DNA of 64,000 bases from DASYQD01 sp036005845 (GCA_036005845.1 DASYQD010000035.1:1-64000), one strand, 5' to 3'; positions 46,182-55,398 are shown, counted from the first letter of the stretch. The notes: generated by a model not told the origin, from the sequence alone. A program made the numbers and translations.

Positions 46182-47531
46182 ATGCGCAAGCTGCTCGTCG
46201 CCACGGTCACCTCGCTTGCGGCGCTTGCGCTGGTCGCCTGCCCGCGCCAGCCGCGCAAGCCCAACTTGCTGCTCATCGTCGTCGACTGCCTACGCGGCGA
46301 TGCGCTGTCGGTCGTCGGCTATCCGCGCGAGACGACGCCCAACATCGACGCGCTGGCGCGCCAGGGCACGCGCTTCACGCACGCCTACTCGCAGGCCAGC
46401 TGGACGCGGCCGTCGCTGCCGACGATCCTCACCGGCCTCTATCCCAGCGAGCACGGGTTGCTCGACCTCGAGAGCGATCCCAACGCCCCTTCGGCGGCGC
46501 TCGACGACTCGGTGCTGACGCTCGCCGAACGGCTGAAGGGGGCGGGCTACGCCACCGCCATGGTCGGCGAGCAGCATCAGCTGTCGCCGAAGTTCGGCCT
46601 TCAGCAGGGCTTCGACCTCTGGCAACCGAAGGCGGCCGAGGGCGCCAACATCAACCGCCGCGTGCTGGAGTGGCAGGCGGGTCTCCCGAAGGGGAAGCCG
46701 TTCTTCGCCTACCTCCACTACCTCGAGCTGCACTTCCCCTACTGTCCGCCCAAGGACCTGCGCGGCCGCTTCGACGAAGGCCCGAGCCGCCTCAACGTCT
46801 GCGCCGACTGGCGCCAGCTGCGCGACGACATCCGCAGCGGCAAGTACGTCGTGACGCCCGCGGACCGCCAGCTCCTGCGCGCCCGCTACGACGAAGAGCT
46901 GCTCGGCGTCGACGCGCTGATCGGCCAGCTCGTCGCGGAGCTCGATCGCCGCGACCTCTACGACGACACCCTCATCCTAGTCACCGGCGACCACGGCGAG
47001 GAGTTCGGTGAGCACGGCAGCTACTTCCACGGCCAGTCGCTCTACAACGAGCTGCTCCACGTGCCCCTGGTATGGAAGCCGCCGGCCTCGTGGGATGCAC
47101 CGCGCGGCCAGGTCGTCGACGGCCTCGCCGAACAGCGCAACGCCGCCGCCACTTTCCTCGACGCCGCCGGCGTTCGCCAGCTCCCCGCCGGCACGCACAC
47201 GCTCGGCCCCTGGATCCGCGGCGAGCGCCGCGACGCGCCCAACCGCTACACGGTCTCGGAAGGCGTCGACCAGATCGCCATCAACGAGGGCCGCTGGAAG
47301 ATGATCGTCGGCCGCGAAGGCGCCCAGACCGGAGGCGGCTTCCAGCTCTACGACCTCGACAAAGATCCCGGCGAGCAGAAGAACCTGGCCGAAGGCAAAC
47401 GCACCCGGCTGGCCTTGATGCGCCAGCTCCTCGCCAGTTGGCGCAAAGGCCTCCATCCCGCACCCCAGAAGCGGGTGACCATGGACACCGAGACGCACGA
47501 AGGGCTCAAGAACCTCGGTTACGTACACTAG
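46182..47531 (+). CDS. Sulfatase-like hydrolase, lipoprotein
   Basis: 449 residues with a lipoprotein signal (LALVAC, Cys20). The alkaline-phosphatase-fold core is clear: LLLIVVDCLRGDALS with metal-binding Asp, TPNIDALARQGTRF, and GDHGEEFGEHG with the second metal site. The nucleophile region reads SWTRPSLPTILTG. The Cys/Ser-x-Pro-x-Arg motif of true sulfatases is absent; the threonine in this position would serve as in LtaS-type phosphoglycerol transferases. So it may cleave or transfer phosphodiesters rather than sulfate esters. It lies between glycosyltransferase genes and may modify a surface glycan or lipid. Confidence 0.87.
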   Translation: MRKLLVATVTSLAALALVACPRQPRKPNLLLIVVDCLRGDALSVVGYPRETTPNIDALARQGTRFTHAYSQASWTRPSLPTILTGLYPSEHGLLDLESDPNAPSAALDDSVLTLAERLKGAGYATAMVGEQHQLSPKFGLQQGFDLWQPKAAEGANINRRVLEWQAGLPKGKPFFAYLHYLELHFPYCPPKDLRGRFDEGPSRLNVCADWRQLRDDIRSGKYVVTPADRQLLRARYDEELLGVDALIGQLVAELDRRDLYDDTLILVTGDHGEEFGEHGSYFHGQSLYNELLHVPLVWKPPASWDAPRGQVVDGLAEQRNAAATFLDAAGVRQLPAGTHTLGPWIRGERRDAPNRYTVSEGVDQIAINEGRWKMIVGREGAQTGGGFQLYDLDKDPGEQKNLAEGKRTRLALMRQLLASWRKGLHPAPQKRVTMDTETHEGLKNLGYVH

Positions 47532-47539
47532 GCCTTCGC

Positions 47540-49210
47540 TCACCGCGCCGCGGACGGCAGGTCCTGCGGGCCGACGTCGAAGACGAGATACGAGTAGGCG
47601 ACCTGATCCACCGGGTCAAGCCGGCGCAGCCAGGAGAAACGGTCGTCGCCGAGGACGCCGGTGAGGAAGTTGGCGCGGATGACGATTGTGCCCGTCCGCG
47701 GGCGCGACGGCTCGAGGATCGCGTCCGGGTGGGAGGCCCGCCAACGTTTGACGTAAACCTCGCTCTGGCCCCAGTCGAGGTTGGAGTCGGCGAGGAGGCG
47801 CCAGGCCTGGCGGCGGTCGGTGAGGAGCTCGTTGAAGTAGCTGATGTAGAAGGGGTGCCAGGAGAGGACGGAGACGACGAGCCAGGCCACGCCGGCTGCG
47901 AAGGCGAGTGCCGCGCGGCGCGCGCGGCGTGGGCTCGCACGCGGCCACGACTGGCGCGCGACCAAGATGCCGGCGAAGACGTAGAGCGGGGGGAAGAGCA
48001 GCAACGAATAGCGGATGCCCAGCTGGGCGCGGAAGAAGAAGTTGAGGTGGATGGCCAGCAGCAGCGGCGGCAGGAGCAGCACGGCGAGGTCGCGCCGCCA
48101 GCGCAGGGCACGACGGCAGCGCCATGCCGTGAACAAGGATCCCAGCAGCAGGCCCAAGGTCGGCAGCGGCACCTTGTAGAGCCAGCACCAGAGGTAGTAG
48201 CCGGGAAAGCCGCCGTGCTCGCGCAGCTCGCCGCGCAGGTAGATGCGGCCGTAGCCCTCGCCGGTGCGCTCGCGGTGATGGACCCAGTCGAGGCCTTCGA
48301 GGTACGGATAGGCCACCGGCACCGGCACGCCGGCGAGCGCGGGCAAGGCCTGCTGTGCATTGCGCATCGTCGAGGAGCGGAAGTGGTAGTCACCGAACCG
48401 CGTGAAGACGCGGTCGCCGACGAACGCAGCGTCGACGACCAGCACGGTGAGGAGCAGCGCGAGCGCCACGCCGCCGGCTGCGCGCAGTAACTGCCGGCGC
48501 AACGCCGCGCGCTCGCCGCGGCGCCACGCAGCCGCGAGCTCGGGCAGCCAACGCACGGCGGCGAGCAGGAGGAGCACCGGCGCGAGCAGCACCGCGCTGT
48601 ACTTGACGACTTGTGCCAGCGCGAAGGCGATCGCCAGCGCGGCTCCCCGCGCCGCTGACGGCTCCTCCGCGAAACGCCAGAAGAGGTAGAGCACCGCGGT
48701 GAAGGCGAGCGCGATCCACACGTCGGTCGTCACCAGGCGCGCGTGCGCCAGCAGGTTGGGGTCGAAGCAGCAGAGCAGCACCGAGAGCAGCGCGCCGCGC
48801 TCGCCCCACAGCCGCCGCGACCAGTGCCAGACGAGCCACGCGAGCGCCAGCGAGGCGAGCATGGTCGGCACCCGTGCCGCGTAGAGGCTCGCAAGCGCGC
48901 TCCGCAAACCGCCCGGCCGCAGCGCCGATGCGATCGCGCCCGGCAAAGCGTTGAGCGCCGACACCGGCATCTTGCTGTCGTCGAACCGCCGCGCGTCGCC
49001 GTGCAGGAGCTGCCGCCCGTAGCGCAGGTGCCCCGGCTCGTCGTAGGTGATCGACATGTCGGCCGCACTCAACAGCTCGAGCGTCAGCATGACGAGCAAC
49101 AGCGCCGCGGCCGCGACGCCGAAGCGCACGCCGGGGGCGACGCGCGGAGAAGCCGCGGCGCTCGCGCCCTCGCGCAACGTGGCAGCAGGCAGCACCGGCT
49201 CGACAGCCAC
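47540..49210 (-). CDS. PMT/GT39-like membrane glycosyltransferase
   Basis: 556 residues from a GTG at 49210. About ten membrane helices. The first extracytoplasmic loop carries ITYDEPGHLRYGRQLL with the conserved acidic residues of the family, and HARLVTTDVWIALAF is the second landmark. The C-terminal soluble part (YISYFNELLTDRRQAWRLLADSNLDWGQSE) is common in bacterial members of unknown acceptor. It ends eight bases from the converging sulfatase gene. It follows the DUF5989 gene by 17 bases and may be the last gene of the carbamoyltransferase operon. Confidence 0.88.
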   Translation of the reverse strand: MAVEPVLPAATLREGASAAASPRVAPGVRFGVAAAALLLVMLTLELLSAADMSITYDEPGHLRYGRQLLHGDARRFDDSKMPVSALNALPGAIASALRPGGLRSALASLYAARVPTMLASLALAWLVWHWSRRLWGERGALLSVLLCCFDPNLLAHARLVTTDVWIALAFTAVLYLFWRFAEEPSAARGAALAIAFALAQVVKYSAVLLAPVLLLLAAVRWLPELAAAWRRGERAALRRQLLRAAGGVALALLLTVLVVDAAFVGDRVFTRFGDYHFRSSTMRNAQQALPALAGVPVPVAYPYLEGLDWVHHRERTGEGYGRIYLRGELREHGGFPGYYLWCWLYKVPLPTLGLLLGSLFTAWRCRRALRWRRDLAVLLLPPLLLAIHLNFFFRAQLGIRYSLLLFPPLYVFAGILVARQSWPRASPRRARRAALAFAAGVAWLVVSVLSWHPFYISYFNELLTDRRQAWRLLADSNLDWGQSEVYVKRWRASHPDAILEPSRPRTGTIVIRANFLTGVLGDDRFSWLRRLDPVDQVAYSYLVFDVGPQDLPSAAR

Positions 49211-49227
49211 CGCGGCAGCCGGGCGGC

Positions 49228-49392
49228 CTAGAACAGCGTGTAGATGAAGGGCGCCGCGGTCTGGCTGGTCACCACCAGCAGGATGAGCAGCCCGAGCACC
49301 AGCACGAACGGCACGATCCAGTACACCTTGTTCTGGCGCGCGAAGAGGAAGACGTCGCGCAGCAGGGAACCGAGGTAACCGATCTTGGCCAT
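49228..49392 (-). CDS. DUF5989-like small membrane protein of 54 residues
   Basis: Translation from the ATG at 49392 (AAGGA nine bases upstream) gives a start of MAKIGYLGSLLRDVFLFA, a basic turn (RQNKVYW), one membrane helix (IVPFVLVLGLLILLVV) and the end APFIYTLF. This is the DUF5989 pattern, which recurs next to NodU-type carbamoyltransferases and SxtJ membrane proteins. Both are the neighbours here. Function unknown; probably an accessory subunit of the carbamoylation system. Confidence 0.85.
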   Translation of the reverse strand: MAKIGYLGSLLRDVFLFARQNKVYWIVPFVLVLGLLILLVVTSQTAAPFIYTLF

Positions 49393-49460
49393 GAGTGTGC
49401 GTCCTTCAGCAGTGCAGCGGAAGTATAGCCGGCTCCGACTACGCCCGTGGCGCGTGTCGG

Positions 49461-49536
49461 ATCGAGATCGCTTCGCTGCGCTCGCGATGACACTCAGTCG
49501 TCATCGCGAGGAGCGAAGCGACGAAGCGATCTCGAT
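49461..49536. repeat. Dispersed palindromic repeat, copy A
   Basis: The two arms are nearly inverted copies. The left reads ATCGAGATCGCTTCGCTGCG onward and the right begins GTCATCGCGAGGAGCGAAGC and ends GATCTCGAT. The same core occurs at 60269-60344 and 61679-61752. It lies between the carbamoyltransferase and DUF5989 genes, so it would be part of their transcript. Confidence 0.8.
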
Positions 49537-49551
49537 GACGGCGAGCCACGA

Positions 49552-51405
49552 TCAATCGAGCGCGTACTCCTGCTTCCAGTCGACGCCCTCGACCATCGCC
49601 GGCTGCGCCTTCTTCTGGAGCAGGAACGGTCCCAGCACCAGGTAGTCCATCTCGGTGCGCATGAAGCAGCGGTAGGCGTCCTCGGGCGTGCAGACGATCG
49701 GCTCGCCGCGCACGTTGAAGCTGGTGTTGACGAGCACCGCGTAGCCGGTCCGCTTTTCGAGCTCGCTCAGGATGGCGTGGTAGCCGGGGTTGTCCGCCGC
49801 GTTGACGGTCTGGATGCGCGCCGAGTAGTCGACGTGGGTGACGGCGGGGATGTCGGAGCGCAGCCGGTTCACCCACTCGAGCAGGTCGTCCGAGGTGCGC
49901 TCGTTGCTGCCGTCGGTGCGCCGCGACTTCTGCACGTCGGCGACGAGCAGCATGTAGGGCGAGGGGCGGTCGAGCTCGAAGTAATCGCCGACGCGCTCCT
50001 CGAGCACCGACGGCGCGAAGGGGCGGAAGCTTTCGCGGTACTTGATCTTCAAGTTCATCACCGACTGCATCTTCGCCGAGCGCGCGTCGCCTAGGATGGA
50101 GCGCGCGCCGAGCGCCCGCGGCCCGAACTCCATGCGGCCCTGGCAGAGGCCGACGACGTTCTCCGCGGCAATGAGCTTGGCGATCGTCGGCGCCCATTCG
50201 CCTGCCGGCAGCTCCTCGTACGGCAGCGCGTGCGCGTCGAGGTACTCGCGGATCTGCGCCGGCGGGAACTCCGGGCCGAGCAGCGCGCCGCTCATGCCGT
50301 CGCGGCCGTCGGCGCGGCGCGCCCGCGGCTTGTCGAAACCGTTGTGGTACACGGCGAGCGGCGCCCCGAGCGCGCCGCCGGCGTCGCCCGCCGCGGGCTG
50401 GATCCACAGGTCGTCGAAGATGCCGAGCCGCAGCAGCTTGCCGTTGGCGACGCAGTTGAGCGCCACGCCCCCGGCGAGGCAGAGGTTCTTCTTGCCGGTC
50501 AGCTCGCGTGCGTGGCGGGCGAGGTGGAAGACCATCTCCTCGCAGACGAGCTGGATGGACGCGCCGAGGTCCATCTCGCGGCGGGTGATGCGCGACTCCG
50601 GCTTCCTCGCCGGGCCGCCGAAGAGCGCCGCGAAGCGGTCGTTCGTCATCACCAGCCCGTCGAGGTAGCCGAAGTACTCCATGTTGAGGCGAAACGAGCC
50701 GTCGTCCTTGAGATCGACCAGCTCGTCGCGGATCTTGTCGGCGTACTTCGGCTCGCCGTAGGGCGCCAGCCCCATCAGCTTGTACTCGCCCGAGTTCACC
50801 TTGAAGCCGGTGAAGTAGGTGAACGCCGAGTAGAGCAGGCCGAGCGAATGCGGGAAGGGGATCTCCTGCAGCAGGCGGAGGCGGTGGCCTTCGCCGACGC
50901 CGATCGTCGTCGTCGCCCACTCGCCGACGCCGTCGAGGGTGAGCACCGCGGCGTCCTCGAACGGCGAGGGGTAGAAGGCGCTCGCCGCGTGCGACTCGTG
51001 GTGCTGGGTGAAGAACACGTCGGTCTTCGCCGCGACGCCGGCCTTCGCCAGCGAGTCCTGGATGATGGGCGGGATCCACAGCTTCTCGCGCAGCCACACC
51101 GGGATGGCGAGCGTCGCCGAGCGCAGCCCCTTCGGCGCCACCGCGAGGTAGGTCTCGAGGATGCGGTGGAACTTGAGCAGTGGCTTGTCGTAGAAGACGA
51201 CGCCATCGAGGCCGCCGCTGCCATTGGTCGCCGCGCCGTCGATGCCGGCCTGCGCCAGGCAGTAGCGCACCGCGTGATGCGGAAAGCCCTCGTCGTGCTT
51301 CTTGCGCGTGAAGCGCTCCTCCTGCGCCGCGGCGACGACGCGGCCGTCCTCGATCAGGCAGGCGGCGCTGTCGTGGTAGAAGCAGCTGATGCCGAGGAGC
51401 TTCAT
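49552..51405 (-). CDS. NodU/CmcH-family carbamoyltransferase
   Basis: 617 residues, full family length. It transfers a carbamoyl group from carbamoyl phosphate, via carbamoyl adenylate, to a hydroxyl on a glycan or secondary metabolite. The N-terminal Kae1-like part has ISCFYHDSAACLIEDG, the metal-binding HHESHAASAF and LTLDGVGEW. CLAGGVALNCVANGK and PAAGDAGGALGAPL are the nucleotide-site motifs. The C-terminal domain (GPRALGARSILGDARS, then VNTSFNVRGEPIV) is complete. It forms a minus-strand cassette with the SxtJ-like protein (22 bases upstream) and DUF5989. Confidence 0.95.
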   Translation of the reverse strand: MKLLGISCFYHDSAACLIEDGRVVAAAQEERFTRKKHDEGFPHHAVRYCLAQAGIDGAATNGSGGLDGVVFYDKPLLKFHRILETYLAVAPKGLRSATLAIPVWLREKLWIPPIIQDSLAKAGVAAKTDVFFTQHHESHAASAFYPSPFEDAAVLTLDGVGEWATTTIGVGEGHRLRLLQEIPFPHSLGLLYSAFTYFTGFKVNSGEYKLMGLAPYGEPKYADKIRDELVDLKDDGSFRLNMEYFGYLDGLVMTNDRFAALFGGPARKPESRITRREMDLGASIQLVCEEMVFHLARHARELTGKKNLCLAGGVALNCVANGKLLRLGIFDDLWIQPAAGDAGGALGAPLAVYHNGFDKPRARRADGRDGMSGALLGPEFPPAQIREYLDAHALPYEELPAGEWAPTIAKLIAAENVVGLCQGRMEFGPRALGARSILGDARSAKMQSVMNLKIKYRESFRPFAPSVLEERVGDYFELDRPSPYMLLVADVQKSRRTDGSNERTSDDLLEWVNRLRSDIPAVTHVDYSARIQTVNAADNPGYHAILSELEKRTGYAVLVNTSFNVRGEPIVCTPEDAYRCFMRTEMDYLVLGPFLLQKKAQPAMVEGVDWKQEYALD

Positions 51406-51427
51406 CGCGAACAGCGGAGCGGCGCGC

Positions 51428-51970
51428 TCAGAACGGCCGCCGGTAGGTGTCGATGCCCGGCGCCGGTTCGGTCGAGGGCTGCCAGTACGTCGTGAGGCGC
51501 GCGTCGGCGCCGCGCGTGACGTGCAGCTTGCCGGCGGCGCGCAGCACCAGGCCGAGCGGCAGGAAGAGCAGGTAGTAGGCGAGCGTCATCAGCACCCAGG
51601 TGAAGACGAGGCCGACGCCGTGCGCGAAGGCTTCGAGCGCGCGGGTGAGCACGCGGAAGCCGCCGAGCGGCGAGACGAGCGCCAGCAGCGTCGTGAGGAC
51701 CGCGATGGTGACGACGACGAGCGCCATCTGCGGCTTCCAGAAGTAGAGCGCGGCGGCCACCGCGAGGCCGACGAGACCGCCGAGGAGCCCTTTGCGGCGG
51801 GCGGCCGCGGCGGCGCGGGCGCGCTCATCAGCCGCCGGCGCGCGGCGCCACTGCCAGACGAGCTGCGCGGCACGCTCGGCCGCCTGCGAATCAGCAGCGT
51901 CCCGGCCGCCACCCGTTGGGGCAGCGACGCGATCCGCGACCGGCGCGGCCTCGGCAGCGATTTCGCTCAT
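51428..51970 (-). CDS. SxtJ-like membrane protein
   Basis: 180 residues from the ATG at 51970; the larger open frame upstream is antisense to polX and rejected. An alanine-rich cytoplasmic N-terminus is followed by two close membrane helices (about 65-105, GGLVGLAVAAALYFWKPQM) and a third (about 120-145, LVFTWVLMTLAYYLLFLPLG). The end TTYWQPSTEP is typical of the SxtJ family, named from the saxitoxin cluster, where it accompanies a carbamoyltransferase as it does here. Its molecular role is unknown. Confidence 0.85.
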   Translation of the reverse strand: MSEIAAEAAPVADRVAAPTGGGRDAADSQAAERAAQLVWQWRRAPAADERARAAAAARRKGLLGGLVGLAVAAALYFWKPQMALVVVTIAVLTTLLALVSPLGGFRVLTRALEAFAHGVGLVFTWVLMTLAYYLLFLPLGLVLRAAGKLHVTRGADARLTTYWQPSTEPAPGIDTYRRPF

Positions 51971-52036
51971 CGTTTTCAGTGGGTTCCGACTGGGCCCGTG
52001 CCCCGGCGGGCGCGGTAATTTAGCACGGAGGACCTG

Positions 52037-53797
52037 CTGACCAACCTCGAGATCGCCGACGCCCTCGACCGCCTCGCCGACCTGCTGCAGGTCGAGCGCG
52101 AGAACCCGTTCAAGGTGCGCGCCTTCCGCCGCGCGGCGCGCAGCGTCGAGGGCCACCCGGTGGCGATGGAGACGCTGATCGGCGGCGGCGGCGACCCCAC
52201 CTCGCTGTCCGGCGTCGGCAAGGAGATCGCCAACGTCATCCGCGAGCTGGTCGGCACGGGAAAGTCGACGCGCATCGAGACGATGGCGCAGGGCGCGCCG
52301 CCGTCGCTGCTCGAGCTGACGCGGCTGCCGGGGCTGGGGCCGAAGCGCGCGCGGCTGGTGTGGGACCGGCTCGGCATCGCCACGCTGCCCGAGCTCGAGG
52401 CGGCGGCCGCCGCCGGGCGCCTCGCCGAGCTGCCCGGCTTCGGCGAGAAGACGCAGACGCGCGTCCTCACCGCGCTCGCCGAGAAGCGCGAGGCGGGGCG
52501 GCGAATGCTGTTGCCGGCGGCAGAGGTGATCGTCGTCGACCTGCTGCGCCACCTGCGCGCGGTGTCCGGCGTCGTGCGCGTCGAAGCGGCGGGAAGCTTC
52601 CGCCGCCGCTTCGAGACGGTGGGCGACCTCGACGTCGTCTGCGCGTCGACCGAGCCGCGGCGCGCGCTCGCCGCCTTCACCGGCTGGCACCGCACGGCGC
52701 GCGTCGAGGGCGCCGGCGAGACCCGCGCCACGATCGTGCTGCGCCGCGGCGCGCAGGTCGACCTGCGGGTCGTGCCGCCGGAAAGCTTCGGCGCGGCGTG
52801 GATCTACCTCACCGGCTCGAAGACCCACAACGTGGCGTTGCGCGCGCGCGCCGTCGAGCGCGGGTGGAAGCTGTCGGAGTGGGGCTTGTTCGCCGGCCGC
52901 GTCGGACGGGCGGGGCCCGACGGCTCGGGAGAACGAATCGCCGGCGCGAGCGAGGAAGAGATCTACGCCGCCCTGGGGCTCGCGTGGGTGCCGCCCGAGC
53001 TGCGCGAGGACGACTGCGAGATCGAGGCCGCGTCGGCAGGCGCGCTGCCGAACCTCGTGCGCCTCGACCAGCTCCGCGGCGACCTGCAGATGCACACCAC
53101 CTGGTCCGACGGCCGCGCCGCGCTCGAGACGATGGTCGCCGGCTGCGAGGGGCGCGGCTACGAGTACTGCGCCATCACCGACCATGGCCCGGGGCTGCCG
53201 GTCGTGCAGGGGCTCGACGCCTCGGCGCTGCGCGCGCAACACCGCGAGATCGCCGAGGTGCAGGCGCGCCATCCTGCGATCCGCATCCTCCACGCGCTCG
53301 AGCTCGACGTCATGGGCGACGGTTCGCTGCCACTCTCGGAAGAGGATCTCCGGCCGCTCGACCTCCTGCTCGCCGCCGTCCACACGCAGCTCAAGCTGCC
53401 GCGCGAGGAGCAGACGCAGCGCTACCTGCGGGCGCTCGACCACCCGCGCGTGGCGATCCTCGCCCATCCAACGGCGCGCCGCCTCGGCCGCCGCGGCCGC
53501 GTCGACGCCGATTGGGACGCGATCTTCGCGAAGGCCGCCGCGCGCGGCGTCGCCGTCGAGGCCAACGGCTCGCCCGAACGCCTCGACCTCGACGGCGGGC
53601 TGCTGCGCCGCGCCCGCGCCGCTGGCTGCCGCGTCGTCGTCTCCACCGACGCCCACAGCGTGCGCGAGCTCGACAACCTGCGCTGGGGCGTCGACCAGGC
53701 ACGCCGCGGCTGGCTCACCGCCGCCGATGTGGTGAACACGATGCCGCTCGCCGCGCTGCTCAGCTGGCTGAAGCCGAAGTCTGCGCGCGGCGCCTGA
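52037..53797 (+). CDS. polX: DNA polymerase/3'-5' exonuclease PolX
   Basis: 586 residues if translation begins at CTG 52037. The frame is closed at 52016 and there is no ATG, GTG or TTG before a GTG at 52115, which would cut off the conserved beginning (NLEIADALDRLADLLQVERE). GGAGG lies five bases before the CTG. Order: helix-hairpin-helix regions (LPGLGPKRA, LPGFGEKTQ), the X-family palm with GDLDVV (D197, D199), and the C-terminal PHP exonuclease (MHTTWSDG, ITDHGPGL, LAHPTAR, STDAHS). It fills short gaps in base excision repair. It overlaps the convergent permease gene by 38 bases. Confidence 0.9.
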   Translation: MTNLEIADALDRLADLLQVERENPFKVRAFRRAARSVEGHPVAMETLIGGGGDPTSLSGVGKEIANVIRELVGTGKSTRIETMAQGAPPSLLELTRLPGLGPKRARLVWDRLGIATLPELEAAAAAGRLAELPGFGEKTQTRVLTALAEKREAGRRMLLPAAEVIVVDLLRHLRAVSGVVRVEAAGSFRRRFETVGDLDVVCASTEPRRALAAFTGWHRTARVEGAGETRATIVLRRGAQVDLRVVPPESFGAAWIYLTGSKTHNVALRARAVERGWKLSEWGLFAGRVGRAGPDGSGERIAGASEEEIYAALGLAWVPPELREDDCEIEAASAGALPNLVRLDQLRGDLQMHTTWSDGRAALETMVAGCEGRGYEYCAITDHGPGLPVVQGLDASALRAQHREIAEVQARHPAIRILHALELDVMGDGSLPLSEEDLRPLDLLLAAVHTQLKLPREEQTQRYLRALDHPRVAILAHPTARRLGRRGRVDADWDAIFAKAAARGVAVEANGSPERLDLDGGLLRRARAAGCRVVVSTDAHSVRELDNLRWGVDQARRGWLTAADVVNTMPLAALLSWLKPKSARGA

Positions 53798-55181
53798 ACA
53801 GCAGGTAGGCCGGGATCCCGAGCACCAACAGCGCGGTGCCGAGCAACGACTCCACCGGTTTCGCCACCAGCGTGTTGCCGATGAGCAGCAGGCAGGCGCC
53901 GATGAAGAGCAGCGGCACGACCGGGTAGCCCCAGGCGCGGTAGGGCCGCGGCAGCTCGGGCCGGCGCCGGCGCAGCACGAAGACGGCACTCGCCGTCATC
54001 ACGTGGAAGAGCACCAGCGAGAAGATCGCATAGGTGTAGAGCTGCTGGTAGCTGCCGGAGAGCGCCAGGATCGTCGTCCACACTCCCTGCGCCCACAAGC
54101 TCACGACCGGCACGTGGTGGCGCGGGTGGACGCGGCCGACGGCGCGGAAAAAGAGGCCGTCGGCGGCCATCGGCTGGTAGATGCGCGAGGTGTAGAGAAG
54201 GCTCGCCGACAGGCAGCCGAAGCTCGACACGAGAACCGCAGCCGTCATCAGCCGTGCCGCCCAAGGGCCGAAGAGCGTGCCCGTGGCGAGCTCGGCAACG
54301 CGCGGCGCGCCGGCGATCGTCGGCACCGGCAAAGCGCGGAAGTAGACGACGTTGAGCAGCAGGTAGAGCACCACCACGATAGCCGTGCCGGCGATCAACC
54401 CGCGCGGCAGGTTGCGCGCCGGGTCCTTGAGCTCGCCGGCGGTGCAGGTGACGCCGTACCAGCCGTCGTAGGTCCACAGCGCGGCGATCATCGCCACGCC
54501 GAAGGCCGCGAGCAGCGCCGTTCCCGATGGCAGCGCTGCTGACGGAGCCGCCGCGGCCAGCGCATCGCGCACGGGCGGCACCGGCGCGGAGAGCCCGAAG
54601 ACGACGAGCCCCACCATCGCCGCGAGCTTGATCGCCGTGAGCACGTTCTGCGCGCCGGCGCCGGCTCGCAAGCCGACGTGGTTGATGGCGGTGAGGAGCA
54701 CGATGGCGAGCGCCGCCGCCACCTGCCCGCCGCTCAACGTCCAGGTGAAGCGCCCGAGCGGCACCGCGGCGATCGCGTGCTGCATCGAGAACCAGGGCAG
54801 GAAACTGCCCAGGTACTCGCCGAAGCCGACGGCAATGGCGGCGTTGCCGCCCGACATGCCGACCAGGAAACCGCTCCAGCCGAAGAGGAAGCCCCAGAAC
54901 GGCCCGTACGCTTCCTTCAGGTACTGGTACTGCCCGCCGGCGCGCGGGAACATGACGCCGAGCTCGGCGTAGGTCAGCGCCCCCGCCAGCGTCAGCAGCC
55001 CGCCCGCGAGCCACACCAGCAGGATCAGCCCCGCGCGCGGCAGCACCCTCGCCATGTCGCTGGTGGTGAGGAAGATCCCCGTGCCGACGATCGAGCCGAT
55101 CGTCAGCAGCGTGGCGTCCCAGACGCCGAGGCCGCGGACGAGGTGCGCGTCGTCGCGGGGCTCGAGATCGCCGTTGGTCAA
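53760..55181 (-). CDS. APC-family amino acid permease
   Basis: 473 residues with about 12 membrane helices. The N-terminal VWDATLLTIGSIVGTGIF holds the GSxxGTG substrate-binding motif of the APC superfamily, and PRAGGQYQYLKEAYG follows in helix 3. The pattern is closest to the LAT-type exchangers (serine/threonine or neutral amino acids). Inner membrane; substrate not fixed by the sequence. It starts two bases after the tRNA-Arg gene's CCA end on the same strand, so it may be read with the tRNA. Confidence 0.92.
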   Translation of the reverse strand: MTNGDLEPRDDAHLVRGLGVWDATLLTIGSIVGTGIFLTTSDMARVLPRAGLILLVWLAGGLLTLAGALTYAELGVMFPRAGGQYQYLKEAYGPFWGFLFGWSGFLVGMSGGNAAIAVGFGEYLGSFLPWFSMQHAIAAVPLGRFTWTLSGGQVAAALAIVLLTAINHVGLRAGAGAQNVLTAIKLAAMVGLVVFGLSAPVPPVRDALAAAAPSAALPSGTALLAAFGVAMIAALWTYDGWYGVTCTAGELKDPARNLPRGLIAGTAIVVVLYLLLNVVYFRALPVPTIAGAPRVAELATGTLFGPWAARLMTAAVLVSSFGCLSASLLYTSRIYQPMAADGLFFRAVGRVHPRHHVPVVSLWAQGVWTTILALSGSYQQLYTYAIFSLVLFHVMTASAVFVLRRRRPELPRPYRAWGYPVVPLLFIGACLLLIGNTLVAKPVESLLGTALLVLGIPAYLLFRRRAQTSASAS

Positions 55182-55182
55182 G

Positions 55183-55259
55183 TGGTGCGCCCGGAAGGAG
55201 TCGAACCTCCAACCCTCAGATCCGTAGTCTGATGCTCTATCCAGTTGAGCTACGGGCGC
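55183..55259 (-). tRNA. tRNA-Arg (ACG)
   Basis: On the minus strand the acceptor stem GCGCCCG pairs with CGGGCGC, followed by A and an encoded CCA. The anticodon loop CTACGGA between TCAGA and TCTGA gives anticodon ACG, read as ICG after A34 deamination for CGU/CGC/CGA codons. D and T loops (GGTTCGACTCC) are normal. It lies directly upstream of the permease gene. Confidence 0.97.
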
Positions 55260-55398
55260 AGATCCACGAAACGACAGCGAGCCGCCTGCGGGGGCGCATG
55301 GTAGCCGATGGGCGCCGGGCTCGCAACCATGCGCCCGCAGCGAAGCGTTCCCGGCGTGCTAGCCTCCTCGCTCCACCCGCAACGACAGGGGACGATCG

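Noticed and set aside
53097..53125. Loss of a PHP-domain histidine in PolX (DLQMH instead of DLHMH)
   Set aside because: Gln at this place also occurs in other PolX proteins as I recall them, so it is not a sign of inactivation.
51428..53989. 853-codon minus-strand protein ending in the SxtJ-like domain
   Set aside because: The upstream 670 codons are antisense to polX. The SxtJ-like protein begins at 51970.
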